A stretch of DNA of 64,000 bases from Dromaius novaehollandiae (GCF_036370855.1 NC_088098.1:201235336-201299335); one strand, 5' to 3'. Positions 12,501 to 25,381 are shown, counted from the first letter of the stretch. Numbers and translations are program-made. The notes: generated from the letters alone by a model not told the origin.

Positions 12501-15500
12501 GACCCTCGGGAGGTAAGGGCTGTACTTACTGATACATCACTATTCAAGTTATACAAAACAGTGTGAAGTAAAATACTTATGTTCTAATTATAGCCTGTCT
12601 CAATGTTCTTTATTTGTGATATAGTGTTGTAAAACGAGGCTCATTACAGTATTATAAATCAAACAGTATTTTTGGTTGCCCCCCATTTTTTCTGAGCCCT
12701 GCTGTTCGGATGCATTGTGAGTTTGAACACAATTGAAACTATGATCCGAGGCAGGACAGAGCTGAGCATCCAAATAAAAACCATAAATAAAACAGAGGTG
12801 AAAAAAGACAGGAAGAGACTAAGCATATAGAAGTCACTTGTCTTCTAGAAGTAAATATAAGGTCAGCGATTCATTTCTTGTAAGCTATTTGAAAGCTATT
12901 TGATAATTACAAAAGTGTTTATAGACCAAGTAGACTTCCTGTGTACATACTTCTGAGATGCTGTAGATGGTGTTTTCATGAAGCAGCTTTCTGTCTGCTA
13001 GAAAGTTCATTATGTTTTGCATGTTTTCTGGTTTCTCTAGTAGAGGGCTGACCTGATCAAGAGTATGTTTCTGCAGGTACTACCAAGTCATTGAAATAGA
13101 TTATTCACAGTAATATACAGGAATTAATTTATAATGACATTTAGAAAGAAAATCAATTATCTGAAAAGTAGGTGTTGGCATCCAGGGCTAGATGTGTTTC
13201 TGCTTCCATTTGCGATCTTTCTGTTTAGACTGGATTTTAAGATACAGCAAACATCACAGATGCAATTGGAAAGGAAGGCCTAAAATACTTTGCCCCCTAT
13301 ATTTCTTCTTTCTGGGATCTGCAATTAGTAAATACAGAGACATAGAATAGCTTTATTTAAATAACACAATGTTTATTTTTAATAGCAATAATTTGTAACA
13401 AAATGGAAAGCCTCTTAAGTATAATTAAGTCTGGAATGCAGCTGCAGATTCAGACACCTAATTAAAGTGTCTATGTGTGATTGGGTAATTGCACTGTCAT
13501 TATAGTCTGTGCACGTTTGGTAAGTACACTTGACAGAACCTGGAGAGTGACTCATTCCATCAAAAAATAGACGATACTTGGTCAACTGAATTGCTCTATA
13601 AACTCCACTGATGATATCAGGTAGCTCCACATTGACTAGCTGCCTCAGGGTCTAGCTCACATGTAGACAACTACAAGTAGGTATGAAAATTTAGGAGTCT
13701 GAATCTGGAGCCGGATCTTGCTGCAATAGCCTGATAGCCAATAGTACTGATATGAAACTTGCAGATCCTAGCATCACAGAACTGCTCCCCATCTATCAGT
13801 CAGGGCTTCATTGTCCTTCCTAGCTGTTTCTCTGTCTTTCACCATGTGATTCAGGGACTGATTTTTGTACAGCCCGAAATTCCTCTTCCTGTTTAGTTGC
13901 CTTCCCAGAAGGAATTACTTTTTCACAGAGTGAACAATTACATTTTGGAACTTACTGATACACATTTTTATAGAGGTACAATATAGAAATGGTTTTAAAA
14001 AGAGATTAGTTAGATCCACAGAAGGTAGGTCCATCTGTGATTATTAAATATGTTGGTTGAGATGCACCTGCTGGCTCAATATGTTCCTGAATGCTAGAAG
14101 CTGGGAGGGCAGTCGCTGTTAGAAATCACTTCTGCAGTCATATATTTCTTCTGTTTTCTCCTAAGCATCTGAGAATGGCCAATATCAGAGAGAGGGTATT
14201 TTGCTAGGTGGAATTTTATGTTTGCATTACTAAAATTTCTTTGAATAAACCTCTTAGAAGATCAGAAGCTAAAAATAGCAGAATTCCCCAAATCTTTGAT
14301 AGCTTTAGGTGATATGACATCTTTGGTAAGGAATGGACATATCTGGAGTCACTCAGGGAGAATAATTCAAGCAATTTAAACTTGCTGAGACTAAAATATT
14401 TGCTGCATACATGAGGTCATCCTCTTGGTTATGGGCAGCAGAGCCCCACCCAAGTATTGGATCTCTGTTGGTGTCTGGGATCCAACTGTTTAACTAATAC
14501 TGTATTCAACATGTGTACTGAGAGATTTTAAGCCTAGCTTTACTTTCAAAAAATAAATTATGTAATTGCTCATAACTGTTTCTGTCTTAATTTCTCAGTA
14601 GGATGGAAGCATTGTAGATTATTACTTTTCTACTTGCAGGCAGAGTTGCTAGATGTTGCAGCAGGTGCTTTCATCAAATTCAGACTAGGTGGTGTAAGTA
14701 TCATTTTACAGTATGCGATGTTCACTGTGGTGTTCATTCTGATACACAGGCTTACTAGTGCATGAAAATATTAAGCGTATTTATGTAAAATAAATGTATT
14801 CAAGTAAACAAGTCATGGTGGATAAAATTAGATTCCTAAATTCATGAATTAAGCACCTAAAAAAAGCGATCTGTATTTCTGCAGTTCTGGTCACTTGTCA
14901 GTCACATTGACTTAGAGATTTATGGTTGGTCTGCTTTTACTAAGAGTACAGCTCTGGTTATCTGAATGTTAGTTTTTAAGTTGATTTCAGTGGAACAAGG
15001 TTTTTATGGCAGACTTTCAATGGCCAGATTTATTCCACCTGCCTTTAGTCACTTAGCTGAGATACATTAGCAAAGAGGATAGTTGTTCAAGGTCCCTGTA
15101 TAGTCAAAAGGAAGAAATTGTTATCTCGAGAGGACAATTAATGTCTTAGCTGTGGTAAATTGCTCTGTGGAAATGACTTTCCAGCTCTGTTAACTGTGGA
15201 GGGAGCCTGTGGTGCATAGGCTCTGACTTAGAATCTTACTACTGTAAGATTTGAAAATAATACATAAATGCTTAAAAAGTCTTTTACTTGAAAGATCTTG
15301 ATGTATGTATATGCTTAGATTTAGGCATAAAATACTTGTTTCTTGATACTTGACATTTAAATAACTTGAAGTAGCAGCTCTGTGTAAACACCTCATGCTT
15401 TCAAGGTATTTAATGAAGAATTATTTATAATGATTAGAATATCTGAAATTGCTGGAAGGAAGCTAATTTATTGCCAACATTTTACCCAGCTGCCTGGCTA

Positions 15501-18500
15501 AATATTTCTACTGAATTTATACTTTTCTTCTGTAATTATTTCATTCCTGTTCCAGACCTTCTTCTCTTTATTTAACAGTGCCTCATAGATAAAACATCAT
15601 TAATGCATATCACGTCAATTCTAAATGATACTAGTGAAGCATTAGACACTACTTAGCCTTCTGTTCAGGTTAGACATCAAGGTGCCAAGTTTATTACTTG
15701 CAGGATGATCCCCTTTAGTAAGAGTTAGTGTGAAGTAAGAAAAGAGTATGAGGATGGGAATTTCAGATCCACCTTACTCCTCAGCAGCTGCTGGCACCAT
15801 GACAAAATATAAAAAGGAAAAAGGTTATTTTAACAAGGTATGTCCTGACATTTTAAATTGTGTTAGTGATATTTTTAGGTCCCTTTTCTGCAGGGTGAGA
15901 GAAGTGGGTGTGACCACCTGTCATCAAAATAATTTCCATCAAAAATGATTGGTAGTGGGTGATAATACCTGATGTAATTATCAGTGAGTCCTGTGATTTT
16001 CAGCCTGCTCTCCATTCTCTTCATGCCATTTCTCACAAAGGGTTTTCCAAGACATCTGGCGAGAATACCGGAATAGCAGTATGGGTAGAACATTTCCATT
16101 TGCTTTCTTTTTAGCAAGACAAGGATTGAACAATGCAGTCAAGACTTCTAGTGTGTTTTCTGAGACCGTATTACACAGACCAATATTTGCTGGGCAGTTA
16201 CAGTAGTTTCGACAGAAGTTAGATTGATTCGGTTGAGTGCAGTTATACAATAAATCATTTGTCAGTTCAATTGATTGAGTTTTAAAGAAATCCAAAGGAT
16301 TTGTTACTGTTTTAACCAACTGATATACATAAGGGTGTAGCCTCTTTTGATCGTTAATAGAGTCTATTAAATTATCAAATATAATTTCCACATATATGGA
16401 ATTCCTGTCTGAGTTTATTATAAACCTTCAATCTTTTATGTATTTTAAGGGGTGAATGTTCAAAAAAGCCAGCTCATGTTCTAATGTAATATTTCTCTAC
16501 AGGCTAATTTTCCTCCAAATATTTATTATAAAATATTCACTCATAGACCTATTGTGGACATGTGTGCCAACAGCCCTAAAGACTATACAAAACCAAACCC
16601 CAAGCAGCTGCTGCAAGAAAGGATTCTTGGAAAGATCTGGAAGGATGATGGCAGCGGCTGGTACAAGCGTATAGAGAACAATGGTTGGAGACTTCTTTCC
16701 ATCAGAGTAAGCAAAGAAAAGCAAACTGTTTTTCCCTAATACATTAATTCATCTTTTTCCTCACAGTTGCCCCACGTGTGAATGGGAACCGTATTTCACA
16801 TAGTCCATATATAAAATCATCATAGACAAGATCTTTGTTGCCATTTGAGTTAATGACTGAGGATCTACATGAGATACTACTATAATCCTTTATTTATAAT
16901 ACCTTCCTCCTAACTTAGTCATTGAATAACATAGTAAATAAGAATGTGTTCAAATAGCTCTGAGTACTATCCCGCAACACTTTGTCGGCTATGAAATAGG
17001 CTTAATTGTAAAGATACAATGTAATGCTTAAATAAGAACAATGAAGTGAAATACTCTGTCACATTAAAGCTTAACTATGTTTAGATTAACAGTTAATAAA
17101 ATACACTGTTTGTGGCAAAATTTGGGATTGATAAACATGCTTCTATAGTAAAGGCCTTTTATAATCTATGGTATAAAAAGGTGGAAAATAGCAGCATTAA
17201 ATTATGTTGAAATTATGGGGCATTTTTTTAGTTGTGGAAACAATTGTATCTTTGGCAATCTTTCTTAAAGATGAAAGGTCTGCACAAACAGTGTTCTAAT
17301 AGTAATCTGACCTGAAGAAAGATTAACTAAACAGTTTTCTTGAGTGTCATCTATCTAAAAGTTTAAGGGTGGCTAGTTACTGTCTGATACTGCAGGGAAG
17401 TGAAACATTTCTGTTGAACTGTTGTGCCTCTGCAGTTCTGATGCTGAACTAACCTAGGTGTAGTTAGAGCAATTATTCTTAACCTCTAAGGATTTCATAA
17501 CATAAAAAAAAAGAAAATCCATGTACCATCTTGTGGAGTGGTAACAGATTGCTTTTCATTTACATTTACGTAGAAATTAGAAATTAAACTTGGGATATTA
17601 TTTTCTTGCTGTATTTCTCAAATCTGAGTTTTTCCGTAGATTCAGACAGAGCTTCCTGTTTTTCATTTTTTGCTCATTGCCTCTTGGCCTTTTGCTGGGC
17701 ACCGCTGAAGAGGATCTGGCCCCATACTCTTTACACCTTCCCTTCAGATGCTCATATGCATTGATAAGGTCACCCCCTCAGTCTTCTCCTCTCCAGGCTG
17801 AGCAGTCCCAGCTCTCTCAGCCTTTGCTCATGTTGGAAATGCTCCAGTCCCTTAATCATCTTTGTAGCTGTTAGCTGAACTTGCTCTAATATGTCCATGT
17901 CTGTCTTACACTGGGAAGCCCAGAACTGGACACTACTGCAGGTGTGGCAGATTTTGTGCAGATAATTACAGTATGGAACAATTGTGGTTGAATTAGCATT
18001 TGTGAGAAGACAACTTAAAAGATTCAAAATAGATTCTGATGAGGCATATTATACTAAGTATTTATGTAAAACATATAAATGATACATCTATAAATATTGT
18101 CGACGTAAAAGACCAAAGCATATGACCTGTAAGAACATACACACTAGAGTTTAAAAATGTCAGCAACGGCACTTTAATGAAATTCTCTCAATATGTCACA
18201 TTTACCAATAGTTTTGGAGGACTATAGATCCTGTAACAGATGAGGTAAACAAAAAGACAGAGGAGTTTCATTACTCTAAGATGAAGAGGAAACAAGAAAT
18301 TGAGAAAAAGCGAAAAAAGAGAAAAATTGAATGGATGAAAAAAATGTGAGTTAATACAATTTTCAGACTTACGTGCATAGGTTTTCTTCATATGTTTAAA
18401 ACAGTTTTTGTCATGGCTGTTTACAGAAATAACTAATTTTCCTGCTTAATTAAAAAATGTACATGATAAACAGTGAAGTTCTGTATCAAGTCATATTGAA

Positions 18501-21500
18501 TATCATGTTGAGCTGCTTTCATTGAGAACAAAGCTACTGCAGGAGTTCTGTTAATGAAATGACTGTGAAACTATACATCTGGTGCTTTGGGCACAAGCCA
18601 GAGAGAAGGAACATTATTTCAAGCTGTATTACCTTTCTCTGTGGATTTCCCTATTGAAATCTGGCAGCATTGTGGAGATGTTGTGACAGTATTTCAGAAG
18701 GTCATAAAAATTCCTTTCCAGACTTGTGAAGAAGTTCCTTAGATAAATGCCTTCTTCATGTGGCTTGCCATCACCATCATAATATGAAAATTTAAGCACC
18801 TAGTCTAAAATTAAGTGCCTAGCCTTCCTCAGTTATCAATGGATAAAAATAGGCATGTCCAACGAATGATTCAGTCCCTCCTTAGTTCTTTGGTATGTTG
18901 ACTGTTAGACAGGTTGATTTCTTCAGTAGGGTAACTCACTTTCTGAAGACTCCATCTTTCTCTGTGTTGGCTATATATGGATTCTAACTTAGCCTGCTTT
19001 AGACTAAACTTCTGGTATTGGACTAAATGAAACTTGTGTTTGAAAGCTAACCAAACCTTTGTAGAAATTATCACCTATATTATAAAAGAATATCTACCAC
19101 CATTATGTGAATTACTAATTGTCATTATATGGTATGTGTTACTATAGGAGATCGAATTAGTTAATGATGATTTCTTCTAGCCTTAAAATCTGTAAGGATT
19201 TTGCCATGTAGAAATGACACCTTTTATTTGTTGTTTTTATGTTAATTTGCTTCTGTAGTAATGTTTAAATACAAGCCATCCTATTAAAAACCACTATATG
19301 GTGTTGTCCACCTGGTGATGGAGGCATTTTGGTCTGTGGACTCTCATGTGTTAAGTAGCTCTTTAAACAAGTTGTAATGAAAATGATGATGTCTGTCTTC
19401 TTCATTCACAAATTAATCAAAAGGACTTTTTTTGTGGAGTTCTAAATTTTCTACCCCTTTTTTAAGTGTTAGATTAAAGCATAATTTACCCCCACAATTA
19501 AAGAGCTGACAGTGAATGCATGAATGGATGACCATCTCCTGTGTATATTACCTGAGGGTAGAAACTGTGGAGGATGGCCTCAGATGCCTTGCTAGTGACT
19601 GCCTACCCCAAAGTGGTGACTTGTGAAAGCTGAGCATTGAGAAGCTCCACAGGGCAAATAGCCACCCTCTTGAAAAGAGGTATGGGTTCCCCAGATTTCA
19701 AGGATGGTGAGGCATGGTGCCAACTCACAGCAGTGGTTCTCAGCAGTTCCCCCACTGCTAATCATCTGTGTCTCAGCGATGATGGAGTCAGGTAGCCTGA
19801 GCTTTTCCCCTTGGCCTAGAACCTCTGGTCAACTGCAGACTTTGTTTGCATTTGTTGCCATGTATCTTTAATTCAGGTAGACTGTTACTATATGGAATAG
19901 TTAAGCAATGGCTGTCCTAAGCAGCCTATAGCAGAAAAAGTTCTTGCTTCCTGTGTTGTTAGGTATTATGCAGGAAGTTTGTGGGTCACAACAGAAGATC
20001 CTACTGCTACAATCTTAATTCAAAGGGCTGCAGAAGGCATAGTTGACACTGTTGAGAAAGAAGGATCAAACAATGTAATGGACTGGGAAGTGGATGAAAT
20101 ACTGAGATGGACAAATGCACTCAACTATGAGGAGTAAGTATATGTTTGGGATCTTATTTTGGAAGACTTAATCATTAGTGATAAAATTTGATAAAACTTT
20201 GATAAAAGCCCTAGTGCAGTGCAGTGCATTAGGAGGTATTTCTAAATTCTGAATAATAGGCCATCAAATTAAAGATATGTTAATTCATAGGATTTTGTAA
20301 ATTGCAATGCATTAAATAGAATGTATGTTTGTTTTAATGTGTTTAGGTATATAAGCCAGTGGAATAAAACTGCAACAAGCAACTCTTCAGCTAACTGCCA
20401 AGGTAAGTGACTGTCTCTGTATTAGCAATGAGTTTTCTTAAATACAATTTAATTTTTAAGAATTAATGTAAAAGTAGCAACAGGGTACTTTTTTTTGTCT
20501 CAGTGACTTTTTTCTATAACTTGCTGAGTTTCTAGGTCTACGATATAAACTCCATAAAAAGTAGTGTATGTATCATTAAGACCTGGCAATCCTTTTTATG
20601 GTAGTGAATTTTAAAAAGTGAAATTATGCTTTAATCTAACAATTAAAAAAGGGGTATAAAATTTAGAACTCTACAAAAAAAGTCCTTTTGAAAGGCAGAT
20701 ACTTTGTGCTGAACTCATCGTAGGCAGTCATGATTCGGCATTTATTTCTAAAGTTCACTGGCTGTCATTCTAGATGCAGGAAGTATTCATCTTTGAGACA
20801 ATAAGCAAATACTAGTCACTCTCATCATATAAATTGACACTGTCTATTTAAGAAAACTTGTGTCTTTCCACAGTCAAGCATCTTACACAATTATTGCCAT
20901 GAACCCTACTCTATAGCTATATGTAACAAGACAATCAGCAGAATCCCAAAGCCTAGGACTCTGGTAAAGTACACTTTGAAAGAGGCAGCTGTTTCAGTCA
21001 TCAGGATTTTCGTGTCCTTCATCTTAATTTTGAATTACTCAGAGTAATCGCAGTTTTATCTACAGTTTTATTTTAAGCTATCAAAATTCATCAGTTCTTA
21101 GGATTGTGTAATACGATTTTCATTTATTGTTGTCTTATTGCTGATACATGGTTTTGTTATTAAAGGTTGTTATATATATCTGCCTCTATACTTAATATAT
21201 TTGGGAATTAAATTTATTTTGTTCTTGGTTGTACTTTTTGAAGAGCAACAGTCAACCACATGAAGGTAAATGCTGTTCTTTGCAGCACTTGTGTTCTGTC
21301 TATACTTTGTACTTCCCATATTAGGAAATGTGTGTCCTCTTGCACATCAAGACAAAAAAAATTGTCACAATGGCCAGACATCAAAGAGAGTGATCTCTTA
21401 AGTCTTTCAGAAAAGCACTTGGTGCATATCATTCCATGATCACCCTCATATCATGAAAACATAGAACATCCTACAAAAGGAAGCCTTAATTTTCTACCTA

Positions 21501-23231
21501 GTGGATGATAAAGCATTTTTCAGTAAATTGTGATTAGTTCATAGTCATGTTTGGAAGACAAATGTAAAAATAAGGAGTTATTTATAAATTGGATATATTA
21601 AATGCACTGCGGCAGACAACCGCAAAATAAAAGACTTGTTTAATATATGGAACATATTTTAACAGCTTCTTTCTCCAACTAAGAAATCCACAAAGCTTCT
21701 CAGAGCGTAGAGTCAATTGGATCACTTGATTACTGAGACATTTATACCTCTAATAAAGAGTAATTGGACAATGCAGTAGGATATAAATGTAAAAAGGATT
21801 TTTCTGTTTATACCAGCAGATTAATTTATTAAAATAATTTTACATACATGTAATTTGTTCAGGCATTATGTAACTTTAAAAGCTTCAAGCATGCCTTTAA
21901 TTAAAAGATGAGTAATTCTTTCATGGCAGGAAACAGTATAAAAAGACCCCTCAGATACATCTGTAATACAGCTACTCCAGTGAAAACAGGAAACAATTAG
22001 TAAAGTACTGGAGAGACAGGCTCAAAGCCACATCCATTAAGGGCTTTTGGAATCAAAAAGAAGGATACTTCGAAACCATAAAAACTAAGGGTGAAAAATA
22101 CCACAGGAGCTGGAAGGAAAGCAGTTCGGAAGAGCAATAGGAGCAATAGAGAGCCCAAAAGCTTAATTTCATGTGTTACACAAAGTAAAGCTGGCTAATT
22201 TGAACTGAGTGATGACAAAACACCTTATTGCTTTATGTTCATCAAATATCCTAGGAGAACCACAGTCTCAAAGGTCTTTGTTATCATTCCACATATAACG
22301 TTTACCTTAACAGAATACCTCATTTCTTGTCATTGCCTTTCAAGACCTTGCGTGTAAATGACAGAATTAAGATTAAACAGATAATAGATAATTATAAACA
22401 GATGTATGTCACATGGTGGTTTGTGCCCACAAACCATTGGGTTTTCATAGATTTGAATAGATTGATTTAAAAACTGTCTTTAATTAGACAGTAGGACTGC
22501 TGTGTGCTGCTAGGGTATCACTTAGGCCCAAGTTTCTGTGTCTTGATGTAGCCAAGAGGCTTTTAGTGTGTATGATCTACTTAAATATTATGCCGTGTGT
22601 AGGCGTGTTAACATACAGTATTGACTGATTAGGGAAGTGAAGCAAGTCAAAAAAAAAGTCAAATACAGAGCCAGATTCTATTCTCATTTAAACTTGCATA
22701 ATTGAAATTAAATTTGATGTAATTTAGGACTAATACTGCTGTCTGGAAAAAAATTGGCCAGCAAACTATCCTTAGTATTTCTCAAAAAAAACAGACTATC
22801 TTTTGCTTTTATTTTTTAAAAGTAGAGCAATATTAAGTAAAAAATAGAGATTATGTCTCATAATAGCAGAAATCAGCTTGTTATATGGGCAGTTTTAGGG
22901 AAAGTTAATTCTCTTTTTTTCTATCGCCATTTCTCTGACACAAATAGAACTATCTAGCTTTTTTTTTTTTTTAAGTTAGTGTTACAAGGATTTGTAACAG
23001 GTAGAGAAAGTTATTTTAAACGTCTAAATTACATTGTGGACTTTCTGACTTGCATTTCAACTCTTTTGCTTAGGCTTCCATTTTGTTAAATCGCAACATG
23101 ATATATATGAATTGTCCCAGATTCCGCACCATAACTTAAAACAAACAGCAAGTCCTAGTCCCTTACCTAAAAGAGGAGTGGATTTCACATCAAGATCAAA
23201 TGTAACACCGGCAAATACACCTTGTCTTTGA
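9498..23231 (+). CDS. C11orf65: C11orf65 / MFI, mitochondrial fission factor interactor (spliced, complete)
   Basis: Coding exons 9498-9599, 12420-12512, 14640-14693, 16503-16706, 18212-18345, 19963-20133, 20347-20402 and 23074-23231 join in frame to 323 codons plus TGA; human is 313 aa. All introns are GT-AG. The human protein is described as binding MFF and restraining DRP1 recruitment, so limiting mitochondrial fission. Recognition rests on matches to the human protein: an IQ-like motif (AARIIQRCWKS, residues about 22-32), AELLDVAAG and FRLGG (66-83), IYYKIFTHRP and CANSP (about 90-110), WYKRIENNGW (about 136-147), a lysine/arginine-rich segment before IEWM (about 175-195), and WEVDEILRWTN followed by TATSNSSAN (about 240-270). 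The start was chosen because ATG 9498 is the first ATG after a strong acceptor ending at 9482. No signal peptide or membrane segment is seen. It converges on ATM, as in human. Confidence 0.93.
9600..12419 (+). other. C11orf65 intron
   Basis: 2.8 kb. It contains an imperfect 60-base direct repeat around CAGTGCACAGA (about 9808 and 9868), an AT-only stretch of TATTAAATATATTAAAT repeats (10300-10345) and a long pyrimidine-rich tract (about 10860-11095) carrying a decoy acceptor. No exon is recognised in it. Confidence 0.7.
12420..12512 (+). CDS. C11orf65: C11orf65 coding exon 2
   Basis: Flanked by CTCTACAG and GTAAGG. It has 31 codons, phase 0 to 0, starting DMRIFQYYKEL and ending KCIDPRE. This corresponds to the human segment between the IQ motif and AELLD. 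Confidence 0.9.
12513..14639 (+). other. C11orf65 intron
   Basis: 2.1 kb, AT-rich. No repeat family or exon recognised. Confidence 0.7.
14640..14693 (+). CDS. C11orf65: C11orf65 coding exon 3
   Basis: Small exon of 18 codons, AELLDVAAGAFIKFRLGG, phase 0 to 0, with acceptor ACTTGCAG and donor GTAAGT. It is near-identical to the human segment at this place, one of the clearest matches of the gene. Confidence 0.92.
14694..16502 (+). other. C11orf65 intron
   Basis: 1.8 kb. It carries an antisense open frame of 136 codons (15981-16391) with a cysteine-rich middle that I do not recognise (see findings). Otherwise AT-rich and featureless. Confidence 0.65.
16503..16706 (+). CDS. C11orf65: C11orf65 coding exon 4
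   Basis: 68 codons, phase 0 to 0, acceptor TTTCTCTACAG and donor GTAAGC. Contains IYYKIFTHRPIVDMCANSP and GWYKRIENNGWR, both conserved with human C11orf65. The linker between them differs in sequence from human. Confidence 0.93.
16707..18211 (+). other. C11orf65 intron containing a CR1
   Basis: 1.5 kb. Apart from the antisense CR1 fragment (17605-17952) it is plain AT-rich intron with no recognised exon. Confidence 0.7.
17605..17952 (-). mobile_element. CR1 LINE 3' fragment
   Basis: Read on the - strand this encodes the C-terminal end of the CR1 ORF2 protein: VQFWASQCKTDMDILEQVQ, then MIKGLEHFQHEQRLRELGL and SLERRRLRG, the standard CR1 tail motifs. It then runs into the 3' non-coding part (GGTGCCCAGCAAAAGGCCAA). 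It is 5'-truncated and lies inside a C11orf65 intron in antisense orientation. Some codons remain open, but no intact protein is possible. Confidence 0.9.
18212..18345 (+). CDS. C11orf65: C11orf65 coding exon 5
   Basis: 134 nt, phase 0 to 2, acceptor ACCAATAG and donor GTGAGT. It starts FWRTIDPVTDE and ends in a strongly basic stretch (KKRKKRKIEWMKKM), matching the human FHFSKLKRRQ...KIEWMRQM region. The basic stretch is probably helical. The final codon ATG is split with the next exon. Confidence 0.9.
18346..19962 (+). other. C11orf65 intron
   Basis: 1.6 kb. The stretch at about 19500-19820 is visibly less AT-rich than its surroundings but has no open frame or repeat signature I can name. 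Confidence 0.6.
19963..20133 (+). CDS. C11orf65: C11orf65 coding exon 6
   Basis: 171 nt, phase 2 to 2, acceptor TTGTTAG and donor GTAAGT. It begins YYAGSLW and contains VMDWEVDEILRWTNALNYEE, closely matching human VMEWEVDEVLNWTNTLNFDE. The region between these motifs is divergent. Confidence 0.92.
20347..20402 (+). CDS. C11orf65: C11orf65 coding exon 7
   Basis: 56 nt, phase 2 to 1, acceptor GTTTAG and donor GTAAGT. Encodes YISQWNKTATSNSSANCQ; human has YIASWKEIATSNSSANFK. The preceding intron is only 213 nt. Confidence 0.9.
20403..23073 (+). other. C11orf65 intron
   Basis: 2.7 kb AT-rich intron, ending in a long T run (T14 at 22959-22972) about 100 bases before the final acceptor. No exon or transposon recognised. 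Confidence 0.65.
23074..23231 (+). CDS. C11orf65: C11orf65 last coding exon, with stop
   Basis: Acceptor TTTTGCTTAG ends at 23073. The frame continues as GFHFVKSQHDIYELSQ and stops at TGA 23229-23231 after NVTPANTPCL. Human ends GFRFNQAQKNIYNY...NVTRLTPDSTYGL, so the exon start and the NVT-containing tail agree, while the middle is rapidly evolving. Confidence 0.88.
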
Positions 23232-23926
23232 GGAAGAAATTTCTCCAATGGATACAAATTTTAAATGGTAATTTTGCTACTATTCATTTATATTTTGCTG
23301 AAAATTACTACAAAGTGAAAGTGATTTTTAGACTCATCACTGCTGGGTATTTTCATCTTTAACCTGTTTTGAAAACACTTATTTATTACATTTCCCAGTG
23401 CACCTGTAAACTGTGATTGATTGTTGTATCCCTCTGCCCAAGACTATTTTCTTCTGCTTTTAACAGTCATTCTTAAAGTTCTAGCATGCAACAGATTCCT
23501 TCAGCCAGTCTCCCCCAAGTCCAGCCATTCGCGAGAGACTATTACTGCCACACAGAGTCTTCCCCCAGTGGTTTTATTTGACTTCATGTTGTGATATGCT
23601 GGGGCATCTATCAAAAGAAACGTGTACTGTATAAATAGGTTCCCTTCCAACTAAAGAGAAAGTAGCTGGAGCCTCCTAGCAAGAGAGCTACATCAGTTCT
23701 GATTTTTATAGGCTTACTGCCCTGATAAAACAAATGAGAAAAACTGAATGCAGAAACACTGCTCAGGAAAGCAGGTTATAAGGGAATATTTTATTGCAGT
23801 CAGTAGCCATTTTAGGGAAGATGAAACCTAAGGACAGTGTCTGTCTGAAGGATTAGCTCTCATTTGTAAGGGGCCATGTAATTCATCTCAGATTTTGCTT
23901 AACTGAAGTCTGTGTCTATAATGCTA

Positions 23927-23932
23927 AATAAA
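23927..23932 (+). other. Candidate polyadenylation signal of C11orf65
   Basis: This is the first canonical AATAAA on the + strand after the C11orf65 stop codon, about 700 bases downstream. A G/T-containing stretch follows. A weaker variant signal nearer the stop cannot be excluded. Confidence 0.4.
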
Positions 23933-25360
23933 AGAGGGATAGGAAACAAGCTGGAGGGTCATGGGGTCAAGCAGGCTGAATCCATGGTTGCCCACACTGC
24001 TTAATTATCATCTAATTTCTGGCCTCTGTTTTGGACAGCATCAGCTTGCTCTCTCTGAGCAATACACAGCCTTAGTTTGGGAGACAGTTCATTCCAGGAA
24101 CCCAGTCCAAAAGGGGATGTGGATAGCACTGCACCAAGTTTGGCTCCTTCCAACATGCAGTCCTCCCACACTGGCCAAGCAGACTTTATATTCTCAAATA
24201 CCCCGAGATAATCTCCTGCAATGCCCTGGTCATGCAACATGCTACTCAGCATTATAAAAAGCCAACTGCAGATAAGCTGCAACACAGATTTATTTCAGAA
24301 ACTGACACCCCCACCACCACACACACACAGGCTAAGCAATTATGACCTCAGATACTAATGACGTTGGTAAGATACTGCTTCATTAGTCTGTGTGATTAGA
24401 GTAACTGACTTTTAAATTTTAATTAAGCTGATGTTACTTTCATATTAAAAATTTGCATAATGTTGAGAGTTATTCCACATATACTGGCAAACTATATGGA
24501 ATGAAAATCTTAAAAAGAGGAATACTAGTTTAGTCCTGAAGTGCTGTCAGAGTCCAGTACTCTCTGACCAGGTTCTTTTAGATATTCCACACATGGAGAG
24601 TGCAATGTTTAATATTAAAGTTTACTTTGAAGATATTTGATGTTACATGGGATTTTTGATTTAGCAGAGTGATATAGCAATATACTGAAATCACAGTACA
24701 AATGTATACACTTAGAAAAATAAAGTAATTGCAATACACAGTTCAATCACAATACCAGTGTGATTGCCGTTACCAGTCTCCATAATATGCTCACTGTCAA
24801 GATGCTGGGCATTCCCAGTCGCTGTGAAGGAATATGTGGGTTGAAGCCAGCTCAATTCCATTGCTCTCTTTGAAATTCCTGTTAGTTAGTTGTTCAGGTT
24901 TTATACGCTATGTTGGGCTGAGCCACATGTACACGTATGCTGGTCTGGCTAATCTCAGGGAGATGTTCACATTCTCTCGATAAACTCAGGCAGAAACGTT
25001 TACACCAGTTGATCCATTCAACAGATGTGACTGCTTATCTAACACGAAAGTGACCCTCTGGTCCCCTTTGTGCTGAGATAAAGTCAGCTTTTTGTGCATC
25101 AGCTGTCATTAATGAGCTGCATCCTACACTATTCCTGGACTTCATGGGGCACCTCGCCCTCTGAGCCTTCTCCCATTGTAGCGGGTTATTGGTCAGTCAC
25201 AAGTGCTGAACATGAACACAGGTCAAGAGCACTCTAAGAGTCTCTCACACTGCAGCACTAACTTTGGAAAGTGCAAGGGGAAGTGCGTATTTGAGCAAAG
25301 GCTCTCCTATTGGCATGTGTTATTTAGCACTTCCATAGCATGTTTGGGGGTGTGTGTGTT

Positions 25361-25381
25361 GGGGGGGGGGGGGGGGGGGGG
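25361..25381 (+). repeat. G homopolymer (21 bases)
   Basis: An uninterrupted run of 21 G follows GGGGGTGTGTGTGTT. Such a run can form G-quadruplex on the + strand and is prone to length error in sequencing and replication, so the stated length may be inexact. Confidence 0.85.

Noticed and set aside
17770-18027. 85-codon - strand frame as a gene
   Set aside because: Its C-terminal part is the CR1 ORF2 tail (MIKGLEHFQHEQRLRELGL), so it belongs to a retroposon fragment.
23961-24285. Overlapping + and - frames of 98 and 94 codons downstream of C11orf65
   Set aside because: They are antisense shadows of each other with no recognised family. They lie just after the candidate polyadenylation signal.
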